Positions 7,597-18,053 of a stretch of 20,000 bases of DNA are shown here, one piece after another. The notes under the pieces were generated by a model. It worked only from the letters and a program-made list of their open reading frames with translations. It did no database searches and was not told where the DNA came from. The position numbers and the translations under genes were made by a program. Source of the DNA: Halocaridina rubra (lineage: Eukaryota > Arthropoda > Malacostraca > Decapoda > Atyidae); contig JAXCGZ010001912.1 in NCBI GenBank assembly GCA_037179515.1, positions 100,001 to 120,000 on the forward strand, given 5' to 3'. Positions within the stretch are counted from its first letter, which is position 1; every line of letters starts with the position of its first letter.

Positions 7597-10009
7597 TGTT
7601 GGGGGAATGGTAGAGTGTTGTTAAGATTCTGTTTTACTAAGAAGACTCAAAGTACTGAGCTCGGTTAAGAGCTCACAAACAGACAGGACAGATATTTGTA
7701 CTTAAACACCCCACCCGTTATACCACTACTCGGTTAAATGAAACTCAGAATTCAACCTTCTTTTAATTTTGGAAATGTAATGACATTATAAAAATTGAAT
7801 TAAATATTCTAATTAAATATTATGAAATGCTGCCTCGAATCCCGGAGGTGGTGAGCAAGATTTCGTTTCCCGGCACCACGGACGTATGCCAAGACTTTGG
7901 CCTCAACTCGACAATTACCTCTGTCATAAAGGCAGAGTAGAATAGAGGACACTGCAATTGCAGAAACAGAAACGACGCACTGTTAATAATGGGAAACTGA
8001 AAGCATGAACACACATATAATGAGTTTCCAATATTATTCTACTGGATGAAAATATATATTTTTTTATTTTTTTTTAATGATTGTGACACCAGGACGGACC
8101 CAAAAAAAATAAAAATAAATCTACCCTCATCAAGACTGGGCACGAAGAAAACAAAAAGAGAAAAAGAGATGGGGAGTGTTGTGACTTGTCAGATGTGAAG
8201 CGATAATAAGACGTGTACCGACTATCCAAGATATTCGGTGTTGATGTAGGCATAGAAAGAGAACCGTAACTGAAGGAAGACTTAACATCGAACTGTCGGG
8301 ACAGTCTTATTTAAGTCCACAAGGCCCTTCAGCTGTAGTACTACAACGGGCGGTTGGTGCCATGGGCCAACCTACTATGGTTATTCAAAGCTAACCAGAA
8401 ATATTTATGCAAACATAATAGCATACAAAACCATTATTCTTTGCTGGTATTAAAGTAAAACAATTTATTCACAATAAATGAAGAATAAGCAAGACAAATA
8501 CAGTACTGTATATATTCCTTAAATTGTAGGCAACCACAAAAGTTGCAATGCTTATTACTCACTTGCAATTAATATGGTAAAACACTCTATTTACGATAAA
8601 GGAAGAATCTACGAGATAAATACAGTATTCATTCACTTTTGGTTATCAAGAACTGTTTGCAATGAAAAAGGGGGGGCAAAACCACCTTTTGAAGTATTTG
8701 CAACTTATAACTCAAAACACTTTATCCCCAACATATGAAGAATCAGCAAGATAAATGCAGTATGCATTCATTAAATTGTGGTTAACAGGAAATATTTTCA
8801 AAGCCAACAGGGTAAAATTACCTTTTAATTATTTGCAGTTTATAGCATAAAACACTTTAGTTAAGTGATTAATTATTTGCAATTTATATAGCAAATAGCT
8901 TTATTCACGAGTTTTTGACTTAAAACACTTTATTTACGATGACAGATAAGGGTGAAATGAAATTAGAATTTGTTAGGAGAAGGGATAGATTTTTACGGGC
9001 TCATAACCAGTCTTCAGAGCATGAGATTTTTTTTATCACATTCAGTGAAAAGAAACTTCTTAGCAATGTATATCAGCTGTAATTTCCAGGTTAAGTAATT
9101 AAATTTGGCAAGTGAGATTCCAGTTTGGTAATCTAAAAAAATTTGTTTGTATGGGAATGGAATCTGAGAAAAAATTTGTAGGATTTAACCAGTAACGAAT
9201 GTAACTAATTCTCGAAAAACCAATTTGCTTGACCCACGAGCTTTACCATACACTATCTCTCACCTTGTTTGTGCCAGATGAATTCCTGTGAATATGCCAC
9301 GTAAATAAGGTTTGAAATAAGCTTGACTGCTGAGGCGAGATGTTGCCTCTGGGATGTTTGGCCGCCAAATGAGAGCGCTTCATTGTCCCTCCTAGTGACG
9401 TTCTGTAGGATATATTTCTAGAGCAGTAACTGGCTCTTATATCATTTAAGGACTACTTTAGTGGTGGTCCCTGGCAGGCAATTATAGCAGAGATGCAAGG
9501 GAGAGACAGTATTTTAGGTGCAAGAAGTGGAAGCAAATAAAATAAAACGAGAATAATAATGGAAAGTTAGGTTGCTGGTAAACAATCTCTAGAACATTCT
9601 TTGCGTTGTTGGAGATGGAATTTAAGTACTCAAATAATAAAGAAGCTACTGAAATATATCTAGACAGGCTAATGACATAACAGCAAGGTCAAATTTATAA
9701 TAAAATTATCAGCAAGAGCTATTTTATCATAAGAAAATTGTAAACATAACAATCTGATAGGTTCACTGAAAAGATGGAAAGGTAGGAGCAGCCTTTATAT
9801 CGGGACTCTGCTTCTACATGTACAAGAATGGTAAATAAGATATATTTAAAATTAGCTATAAGCTAAGATATAAATTGCAAATAATCATAATCTGCAAAAG
9901 TCAAGAAGTGGGAATTATTTTTAGTTAGAAAAATGACAGTTAAGTTACTAAATTAACTAATAAGGCATCTAACAGCCTCTGGTGACTTTGAGCGAAACAC
10001 TCTGTCACA
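7597..10009 (-). repeat. 5' LTR, complete, 2413 bp
   Basis: In element orientation it begins TGTGACAGAG (10009) and ends CCCCCAACA (7597), so both ends carry short TGT...ACA inverted termini. The outer 1285 bp match the 3' LTR at 1-1289. The inner 1.1 kb has no partner in the window because the 3' LTR is cut. At 2.4 kb it is long for a Gypsy LTR. The LTR should contain promoter and poly(A) signals on the minus strand, but I could not place them confidently. Confidence 0.9.
8457..8970 (-). repeat. divergent tandem repeat inside the LTR (about 135 bp period)
   Basis: An AAAACAMTTTAT-like start followed by GAAGAATMAGCAAGAYAAATRCAGTA recurs at 8457, 8579 and 8714. Shorter partial units start at 8849 and 8922. 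Spacings are 122, 135, 135 and 73 bp. The last units are also visible in the 3' LTR (1-250). The copies are clearly diverged, so this array is older than the 137-bp leader array. Confidence 0.75.
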
Positions 10010-10288
10010 CATGTACATAGGTATCTTACAAATATTTTTACGTTTCCTGTATTAACCCTCCCTGCACTGTTAAAAAACCACCTTTTACTTTATAAATAAC
10101 AGCATGCAACGTAAATTTATATTTACGTGATAGGTAAACTTACCGTGAATGAGGTGGCAATGACGTGTGTAGACTCCATAGGAAAATGTTCCGCAGTCAA
10201 TAACAGCTTTACGGCTGCTTTTTGCAAGTGAAGAACATGGTAATGGGGAGTTCTGTCGCTGTTTCTACTTTTGTTGGAAGATGGTCTT
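10010..10288. other. 3' flank of the Tigger transposase gene
   Basis: This 280-bp stretch lies between the LTR element and the transposase stop codon. It contains a perfect inverted repeat, ACGTAAAT TTAT ATTTACGT, at 10109-10128. I searched by eye for a terminal inverted repeat matching 12030-12480 and found none. The Tigger end on this side may be lost or beyond eye recognition. Confidence 0.5.
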
Positions 10289-11986
10289 CTAAGGAATTAT
10301 GGCATCATCGAGAAGAATGCAGAAGGTCACCGAACGAACCATATTATCATCATGTACCTTCGAGAGTTGTTGGACTGCTTTCACATGTTCATACATGGCT
10401 GCCAGACGTTCGAGTGTAAGGCCAGATTCTTCAATTTCTTCATGCATTTCCTCAAGTTTTTCTTCTTGCTCTTCTTCGCTCGCTGACTTTATCATTTCTT
10501 CCAAGTCTTCATCAGTCAAAGGCTGTGAGTGACAGTCAATCAGTTCATTCACAACTTCATGAGTCATATCTTTAAAGCCTTCTCCTCCTAGCAATGCAGC
10601 CAACTTCACAGCTTTCACAACTGCCGAGTTATGGATTTCGTCAGGAGCAAATCCCTTGTAGTCGTAGATGACTTTGGGCCACAACTGCTTCCAGCTGGCA
10701 TTGATTGTGGTTGGCTTCATCTCTTTGATTGCATTCTGAATATTTTGAATGCATGTAGCAAACGTGTAATTACGCCAGTACGACTTCACTGAGAATTCTT
10801 TGTCTGCATCCATGGAGCCAACCAGGTTCGCTGAGGCATTTCGTGTGTAGAGGGCCTTGAACGCACGAATAACGCCTTGATCCATAGGCTGAATCAGTGA
10901 CGTCGTATTCGGTGGCAGGAACTTTACTTGAACACCGTCATATTTGAGATTAGTTGCGTGGCCACCAGCATTATCCATCAAAAGAGGGACTTTAAATTCA
11001 AGGCCTTTTTCCGCAAGATAAATTTTGGCCTGAGGGATAAAGCATTGGTGAAACCAGTCCGATGTTAAGCTTTTCGTAATCCAGGCCTTAGGGTTATGCA
11101 TCCAATACACTGGCAGCAGATTCTTGTTTTTATTCTTCAAAGCCCTGAGGTTCTTTGACTTGTAAATGAGCCCGGACTTTAACATGAAGCCCGCAGCATT
11201 TCCGCACATGATGAGGGTAACGCAATCTTTGTGCTCTTTAAATCCCGGGGCTTTAGCTTCTTCCTTGAAGAGAAAAGTGCGAGACGGCATTCTTTTCCAA
11301 AATAACCCAGTCTCATCCATAGTGAAGACTTGCTCAGGAGCATATTCCCCTTCGGCGATAATTTTCTTGAAGTCGTTGTTCACGTAATCTTCTGCTGCAG
11401 CTGTATCTGCAGAGCCAGCTTCGCCATAAACCGAAACGCTCTTTAGGCCATAGCGTTTTTGAAATTTGGCAAACCATCCCTTGCTTGCCATGAACGATTG
11501 TATTCTTGATGGAGAATCGCTGGAGGGTCCTGGTTGTGGGTCGTCGATATCTTCTTCTCTCTCCTCCTTCTCTCCACGGTCGCCACTGTCGTCGTCGGGT
11601 TCGTTTGCAGTGAATGTCTCGTACAGCTTCTTCGCCTTTGTTTGTATGATATTGCTGTCTATGCTGATGTTCTTCTTTCTGCAATCAGCAATCCACAGGG
11701 CCAAAGCAGATTCCATCCGCACTATTATCTTATTGCGGGATGCTACGACCCTCTTCGCTGATTTATTAAAAGAAATAGTTGCTGTTTTCCTGATATTTGC
11801 CTTGTCCATTTCGATGTAGCGAATAGGAGATTCATTGAGGCCAAAATGGCTGCCAACATCCGTAAACCTTCTTCCTTCTTTCAGCATATCTAACAGTTTC
11901 ATCTTATCCATTATGGTTAACATTTTCCTTTGCCCCTTAAGCTCACTACCAGAAGCCTTAGAAGATGAAGGACATTTGAGAGGCAT
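10289..11986 (-). CDS. Tigger/pogo-family transposase, open frame intact
   Basis: A 565-residue protein, if started at the internal MPLKCPSS methionine; the open frame reaches 14 codons further, to 12028, but that extension (MLVIFFFSRISTFA) does not look like this family. The N-terminal region (to about residue 115) has two helix-turn-helix segments of the CENP-B/pogo type that bind the element ends. An acidic linker spans roughly 125-155. The DDE core follows, with catalytic acids D224 (FTMDETGLFWK), D338 (LLMDNAGGH) and D369 (IQPMDQGVIRAFK). D338 and D369 are separated by 30 residues, as expected for the pogo/Tigger DDxD type. The tail is acidic and helical (SEEEQEEKLEEMHEEIEE). No stop or frameshift is seen over the full length. 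Domesticated relatives (TIGD, CENP-B, JRK) have the same layout, so a host gene is possible, but its position among transposons argues for an element. Confidence 0.93.
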   Translation of the reverse strand: MPLKCPSSSKASGSELKGQRKMLTIMDKMKLLDMLKEGRRFTDVGSHFGLNESPIRYIEMDKANIRKTATISFNKSAKRVVASRNKIIVRMESALALWIADCRKKNISIDSNIIQTKAKKLYETFTANEPDDDSGDRGEKEEREEDIDDPQPGPSSDSPSRIQSFMASKGWFAKFQKRYGLKSVSVYGEAGSADTAAAEDYVNNDFKKIIAEGEYAPEQVFTMDETGLFWKRMPSRTFLFKEEAKAPGFKEHKDCVTLIMCGNAAGFMLKSGLIYKSKNLRALKNKNKNLLPVYWMHNPKAWITKSLTSDWFHQCFIPQAKIYLAEKGLEFKVPLLMDNAGGHATNLKYDGVQVKFLPPNTTSLIQPMDQGVIRAFKALYTRNASANLVGSMDADKEFSVKSYWRNYTFATCIQNIQNAIKEMKPTTINASWKQLWPKVIYDYKGFAPDEIHNSAVVKAVKLAALLGGEGFKDMTHEVVNELIDCHSQPLTDEDLEEMIKSASEEEQEEKLEEMHEEIEESGLTLERLAAMYEHVKAVQQLSKVHDDNMVRSVTFCILLDDAIIP

Positions 11987-12476
11987 TGCAAATGTTGAAA
12001 TACGTGAGAAAAAAAAAATCACAAGCACAACGTATTAATAAGCACAACGTGAACGGTGCACATGTGAGTTAGACAGAACGAGTGAGGCGAGACAATGGAA
12101 GATGGTGGGAGAACCAAGCTTCAATCAAAAAGCCAATCAGACTCCATGATACAGAACATGCAGAAATACAATTATGTGATTCGTCATCTCCCACCCTTTC
12201 ATCCAATAGCATTCCATGAACTATCTCACGTAGGTGCAAGCCTTTGCGTTTTCCAAGACGCCAATACATTGTACGCTATCGGACAGTATTTCACATGGAG
12301 CAATACTGTGAGTTATATTTTAAATTTATGTTTTTTACTAATTTTTACTGTTTTTTTTATTCATAGGCTAGGAAATACTTGTTTTATCAATAAAATAATG
12401 AAAGTTTCAACATGTACTAGCTCACATAGGTGCGACCCTTTTTGTTTTCCGAAACGCTGATACCGGTACCATATTT
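11987..12476 (-). promoter_or_regulatory. upstream region of the Tigger transposase
   Basis: About 490 bp upstream of the transposase, with no open frame of note. On the minus strand it holds CTGATTGGCT near 12135 and GCTATTGGATG near 12203, which resemble inverted CCAAT boxes and may be part of the transposase promoter. It also contains a diverged direct repeat (separate entry) and a small hairpin, ACAGTAT...ATACTGT, near 12283-12310. No clear terminal inverted repeat was found. Promoter function is inference. Confidence 0.35.
12215..12466. repeat. diverged direct repeat pair, about 55 bp, 196 bp apart
   Basis: Sequence starting CATGAACTATCTCACGTAGG at 12215 returns as CATGTACTAGCTCACATAGG at 12411. 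Similarity, about 78% by eye, runs through the GTTTTCC segment to about 12270 and 12466. The second copy ends next to the broken 3' end of the neighbouring LINE. Confidence 0.65.
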
Positions 12477-13030
12477 TACATGGCTGCAAATTCTCTCCTC
12501 ACACCCGTTCTTGCTCTCACCACTTCATTCCTAACCCTATCCAACCGAGATACACCATTCATACTCCTCAGGCGTTTAATCTCAAACACATTTAGTTTCT
12601 GTCTCTCACTTACTTTCATACCCCATAACTCTGATCCATACATCACAGTTGGCACAACCACTTTCTCATACAAAACATTCTTAACATTCATTTCCAACCC
12701 TATAATCTTCATCACTCCTTCCAACGCACCCAACACTTTACATCCTTCATTCACTCTGTGACACACATCTGCTTCCACTCCACCTTTTGCAGCTATAACC
12801 GAGCCTAAATACTTAAACTGATCAACTTCCTCAAGTGTCTCTCCATTCAACATAACATTCAATCCAGCACCATCCTCATTTCTTGTACACCTCATAACCT
12901 TACTCTTTCCCACATTCACTCGCAACTTCCTTCTCTCACACACCATTCCAAATTCTCCACGACACATTATTGACACAGCTTCTCCTCTGAATCTGCCACC
13001 ACCACAGTATCATCTGCAAACAGCAACTGA
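12476..13030 (-). pseudogene. RT catalytic box and C-terminal (thumb) region of the LINE
   Basis: The LLFADDT catalytic box is encoded at about 13000-13026, with TTTGCAGATGAT at 13009-13020. It is in a different frame from the downstream open stretch (12976 to 12476), which carries CERRKLRVNVGKSKVM, FKYLGSVIAAKGG, VVPTVMYGSELWGM and the LRSMNGVSRLDRVRNE segment. These are the standard landmarks after the palm in RTE-like RTs. The protein stops at a TAA just after REFAAM. RTE-type proteins usually continue further, so the C-terminal domain and the 3' UTR are absent. Confidence 0.85.
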
Positions 13031-13074
13031 TTCAACTCCCACTTGCTATCATCCCCATCTGCCATTCTCAAACC

Positions 13075-13758
13075 TCAACCACGCACTCGGTTATTCACCT
13101 TTCTTATGACTCCATCAATATACAAATTGAACAGCCATGTTGACATCACACATCCCTGTCTCAGTTCCACACTCACTGGAAACCACTCACTCACTTCATT
13201 CCCTACCCTAACACAAGCTCTACTGCCCTCATACAAACTCTTCACTGTATGCAATAATTTACCATTAATTCCATATAATCTCAAAACATTCCACATTGCC
13301 TCTCTATCAACTCTATCATAAGCTTTCTCAAGATCCAAAAATGTATAATACACATCCTTACCCTTTGCTAAATATTTCTTACATAACTGCCTAACTATAA
13401 AAATCTGATCTATACAACCTCTACCTCTCCTAAAACCACTCTGCACTTCCACGATCACATTTTCTGTCTTATCCCTAATAATATTAATCAGTATCCTACA
13501 ATACACTTTTCCTACCACACTCAACAAACTTATACCCCTAAAATTACTGCATTCATACACATCTCCCTTACCTTTGTATAGGGGCACTATACAAGCAATC
13601 ACCCATTCCACTGGCACCATTGACAACATAAAGCATATATTAAACACTCTCACTAAACATTCCACTGCAGTCACACCCCCTTCTTTTAACATCTCCACTC
13701 TCACACCATCCATTCCAGGTGCTTTACCTGCTTTCGCTTCATACAATGCCCTCTTCAT
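13075..13758 (-). pseudogene. reverse transcriptase domain of the RTE-like LINE
   Basis: A 227-residue open stretch containing RT motifs in order: KAPGMDGVRVEML (residues 12-24), SNFRGISLLSVVGKVY (71-86), SGFRRGRGCIDQIF (107-120), the first catalytic aspartate D142 in FLDLEKAYDRVDRE, and LRQGCVMSTWLFNLYIDGV near 203-221. In related RTs the last motif has SPW; here it is STW, a small substitution at a conserved position. The second catalytic motif lies just downstream in another frame. It primes cDNA synthesis at nicked target DNA in this element class. Confidence 0.92.
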
Positions 13759-14325
13759 GTCCTCTCTTGTAATCTCTCTCTCTCATTTTCATCTCCCATT
13801 ACTGACACTTGAACACCCCCCACTGCCACTATAGCTGCCTTTATATCTTCCTCAACATTCAGCAAGCACTCAAAATATTCTGCCTATCATTTCCTTGCAT
13901 CGTTCCCTCTTAACATCTGTCTACTCACATCTTTCACTGTCTCATCCATCCTCGATCCACCCTTCCTTACTCTCTTCACTTATTTCCAAAGCTTCTTTTT
14001 ATTCTCCTCATATGACCTACTAAATTCCTGTCCCCACCTAACATTTGCCAACCTCTTCTCTTCCTCTACCTTCCGCTTGGTTTCCACATTTTTTTCCCTA
14101 TATCTTTCATACTTCTCCCTACTTTTACACTGCAGCCATTCCTCAAAAACCCTCTTTTTCTCTTAAACCTTCATTTTCAGCCCTTCATTCCACCACTCGC
14201 TGCCCCTCCTCATGCCACCTCCAACAAACCTCTTTCCACACACATTACTTGCATGTCCCACAAAACAGTGTTTCATCAACCCACATTCCTCCTCTAACTC
14301 CCCCACTTCTCTCTCTTTCACCCTG
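13759..14325 (-). pseudogene. endonuclease-to-RT linker of the LINE, frames broken
   Basis: The minus strand still encodes linker-like sequence, for example RRGSEWWNEGLKMKV followed by a stop, then EKKRVFEEWLQ. This matches the WWN...K...F..W pattern that sits between endonuclease and RT in RTE-like proteins. At least one in-frame stop and several shifts are present. Confidence 0.6.
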
Positions 14326-14799
14326 TCATATCAACCTGTCCTGATATTCCTGTCTCTTCTCTGGCTTTTTCAGCTCTTCCACTTTCACCATTTCCCTTTT
14401 ACATCCCCCCACTCTATTTTCCCACTCTTTTGCTTCTACCACTTTTGCTTCAACCAAAAATTGATCAGACATCCCAGCAGCCACACCCCTAAATGGATGC
14501 ACATCTTTCACTCTACCAATCATGCTCTTTGTTACCAACACATAATCCATCAATGCTCTTTCTTTCACTCTTCCATTTGCCACTCTCATCCATGTATATA
14601 TATTTATTAACTTCTTCTTGAAAAAACTATTACCTATCACCAACTCTTGCTCCACACACAAATCTAACAGTCTCTCGCCACTCTCATTCCTGCCTGGTAC
14701 CCCATACTTTCCTACAACACCTTCTACCTCTCCATCACCCACTCTGGCATTCAAGTCACCCAACACAACTACATAATTCCTTCTACTCAGACCATCCAC
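14326..14799 (-). pseudogene. LINE endonuclease, C-terminal half
   Basis: This frame carries the second half of an exonuclease-endonuclease-phosphatase fold that nicks the target DNA. VVLGDLNARVG places the D15 and N17 pair, IYTW is at 67-70, the ALMDYVLV segment gives D85, and SDQFLVEAKV is at 111-120. Family members have SDH at the last site, where histidine is catalytic. Here residue 113 is glutamine (CAA, 14461-14463). The upstream half is in another frame with a broken stretch between (14800-14937). Confidence 0.87.
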
Positions 14800-14937
14800 A
14801 CACCTAGTTTAATCATTCCAGAATTCATTCCTCTCTTCCTCACTTCTCTCACATCCTGGCCCATACGCACTAACAAGAGCCTAACATTCCCTAAATATCC
14901 TAGCCCTCATCCACATCAGCCTAGATGACACTTCTTT

Positions 14938-15285
14938 TCATTCCACTACCTTATTTACCATCCATTCACTCAGCAATAATGCCACACCTTCTCTCGCTCT
15001 CCCCCTTTCAACCCTAGACACCCTACCTGTCACATCATCAAATGCCACTTCTCCTTTCCCTTTCATCTTCGTCTCACACAATGCCAATACATCCATCCTC
15101 CTCCTACCAAACATATATCCAATCTCACATCTTTTGCTCTCTAACGTTCTACAACCACGCACATTTAGACACCCCAAAACTAGAGTATGGGGAGAAGTTG
15201 TTCTCCCCTCTACTTCCCATCTCCTTTGACATCTCGCAGGTGGTTTATACAAGGGGGGGATTCCTAGTCCCCTCGCCCCGTCCAC
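14938..15285 (-). pseudogene. LINE endonuclease, N-terminal half
   Basis: LGCLNVRGC (N41) and MDVLALCETKMKGKG (E71) are the first two conserved motifs of the endonuclease fold: the asparagine and the metal-binding glutamate. The reading frame opens at MDGARG, and upstream (15286-15320) the minus strand reads like an RTE 5' leader with a GTAAGAGGTGACTAAAAG run. The frame closes at 14938, where sequence continues in another frame. It supplies the first half of the target-nicking domain. Confidence 0.85.
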
Positions 15286-15370
15286 TTTTAGTCACCTCTT
15301 ACGACACACAGGGAATACGTTGGGGCTATATATATAGAGTGCTTGTGTGTGCATATACACATGCAGAGTT

Positions 15371-16215
<845 letters not shown>

Positions 16216-16279
<64 letters not shown>

Positions 16280-16298
16280 TGTGTGTGTGTGTGTGTGC
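16216..16298. repeat. (TG)n microsatellite at the 5' edge of LINE copy 1
   Basis: TG repeat of about 80 bp with one break (TGGTG near 16272). In the LINE orientation it is (CA)n joined to CACTTGAAAAAGCACATAG. Copy 2 reads CCACACTTGAAAAAGC at the same point, so the repeat may have grown from that CACAC. Confidence 0.95.

Positions 16299-17360
<1,062 letters not shown>

Positions 17361-17437
<77 letters not shown>
17361..17437. repeat. (TA)n microsatellite
   Basis: Pure TA repeat of about 77 bp. It ends where the tRNA-like module begins (GAATCATTTTTTTTACCCG). Confidence 0.97.
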
Positions 17438-17440
<3 letters not shown>

Positions 17441-17451
17441 TCATTTTTTTT

Positions 17452-17520
17452 ACCCGACCGGGACTCGAACCTAGGACTTATAAATACTAAGTCAAGGCGC
17501 TACCAACTACACACCACAGA
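17452..17520 (-). ncRNA. tRNA-like module, copy 1
   Basis: Minus strand: box A-like TAGTTGGTAGCG, a GACTT/AAGTC anticodon-type stem with a 9-base loop, and a perfect box B GGTTCGAGTCC with T-stem CCCGG/TCGGG. The acceptor stem does not close and the anticodon loop is too long. I call it a tRNA-derived promoter of a SINE-like repeat, not a working tRNA gene. Confidence 0.6.
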
Positions 17521-17727
17521 AGGTTAAAAGGAATTCAACCTTATAGCTTATATCTGCTATACTTAGGAATGAACGCATTCTATCTGAATGCCACTATGTT
17601 TATATTACAGATTCCCCAACCTCACTCGTGGCTTCATTTTCGCATTCAATTCAATTCCCAATCTCATTCGGGCTATACAATAACCAATTAAGTACATTGC
17701 ATATGTGAAAACATGAATAATGTTTTA

Positions 17728-17795
17728 GCCCGACTGGGACTCGAACCTAGGACTTATAATAACTAAGTCAAGGCGCTACCAACTACACACCACAG
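17728..17795 (-). ncRNA. tRNA-like module, copy 2
   Basis: Same structure as copy 1 with box B at 17737-17747. Small differences: CTGGG for CCGGG in the T stem and one A/T change in the loop. It has the same reservations as copy 1. Confidence 0.55.
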
Positions 17796-17980
17796 AAGGT
17801 TAAAAGGAGTCCAACCTTATAGCTTATATCTACTATACTTAGGAATGAACACATTCTATCTGCATGCCACTATGTTCATATTATTGATTATCAACCTCAC
17901 TCGTGGCTTCATTTTCGCATTTAATTCAATTCCCAATCTCATTCGGGCTATACAATAACCAATTAAGCACATTACATATG

Positions 17981-18053
17981 TACTTAGTAATTATAAGTCC
18001 TAGGTTCGACTCCCGGTCAGGGTAAAAAATGATTCATGTTTTCACATATGCAA
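17981..18053 (+). repeat. third tRNA-like module, inverted and partial
   Basis: The plus strand reads TTATAAGTCCTAGG, then box B GGTTCGACTCC (18003-18013), a GGTCAGGG T-stem side, and GTAAAAAATGATTCATG. This is the inverse of copy 1 and its flank at 17430-17475. The continuation ATTCATGTTTTCACATATGC is a perfect inverted match to 17693-17717. It runs straight into LINE copy 2. Confidence 0.7.

Larger units (their letters stand above)
1..10009 (-). mobile_element. Ty3/Gypsy-type LTR retrotransposon, integrase-before-RT order, degraded
   Basis: Read on the minus strand, the order is 5' LTR (10009 to 7597), primer binding site, leader with tandem repeats, gag remnant, protease, integrase, reverse transcriptase, RNase H, polypurine tract and 3' LTR (1289 downward, cut by the window edge). 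The parts form one continuous unit bounded by matching LTRs, so I treat them as one insertion. The proteins look Ty3/Gypsy-like: an HHCC zinc finger and DD35E-type core, a GPY/F-like motif after the integrase core, and FIDD in the RT. The integrase lies upstream of the RT, which is the Ty1/Copia order and is known in Gypsy-like elements of the Gmr1 group. At least five frame changes interrupt pol, so this copy is non-autonomous. The two LTRs are about 97% identical by eye. The target-site duplication cannot be checked because the far end is outside the window. Confidence 0.9.
12476..15300 (-). mobile_element. RTE-like non-LTR retrotransposon, degraded and lacking its 3' end
   Basis: On the minus strand the window shows an apurinic-type endonuclease (15285 to about 14326), a linker, a reverse transcriptase (13758 to about 13000) and a C-terminal RT/thumb region ending at 12476. 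Several frame changes and stops interrupt it. RTE assignment rests on the NFRGISLL motif, the FADD box, FKYLGS and YGSELWG, and an endonuclease without a separate ORF1. Only family-level placement is possible by eye. The coding part stops at about 12477 without a tail, so the 3' end is missing. Confidence 0.85.
17438..17983 (-). repeat. tandem pair of tRNA-related, SINE-like units (276 bp period)
   Basis: Two copies with period 276 bp (CCCGACYGGGACTCGAACC at 17453 and 17729) match over nearly their whole length. On the minus strand each contains a tRNA-like part: a D-arm-like TAGTTGGTAGCGCC (box A position), a GACTT...AAGTC stem, and box B, GGTTCGAGTCC (plus strand 17461-17471 and 17737-17747), then a CCCGGTCGGG-type T stem. 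The approximately 200-bp body contains TATAGCCCGAATGAGATTGG-type sequence. Whether the units are transcribed is not visible. Confidence 0.75.

Noticed and set aside
7820..8014. 64-codon open frame in the 5' LTR
   Set aside because: No similarity or supporting signal; LTRs of this type normally code for nothing.
1..10009. Classifying the element as Ty1/Copia because of the domain order
   Set aside because: The integrase has a GPY/F-like motif and the RT and RNase H have Gypsy-type motifs. Order alone does not decide the family.
10010..12480. Terminal inverted repeats for the intact Tigger element
   Set aside because: I compared both flanks by eye in both orientations and found no convincing match, so I do not report any.
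17452..17520. Functional tRNA gene
   Set aside because: The T arm and box B are fine, but the anticodon loop has 9 bases and the acceptor stem does not pair, and the unit is repeated in a larger 276-bp repeat.
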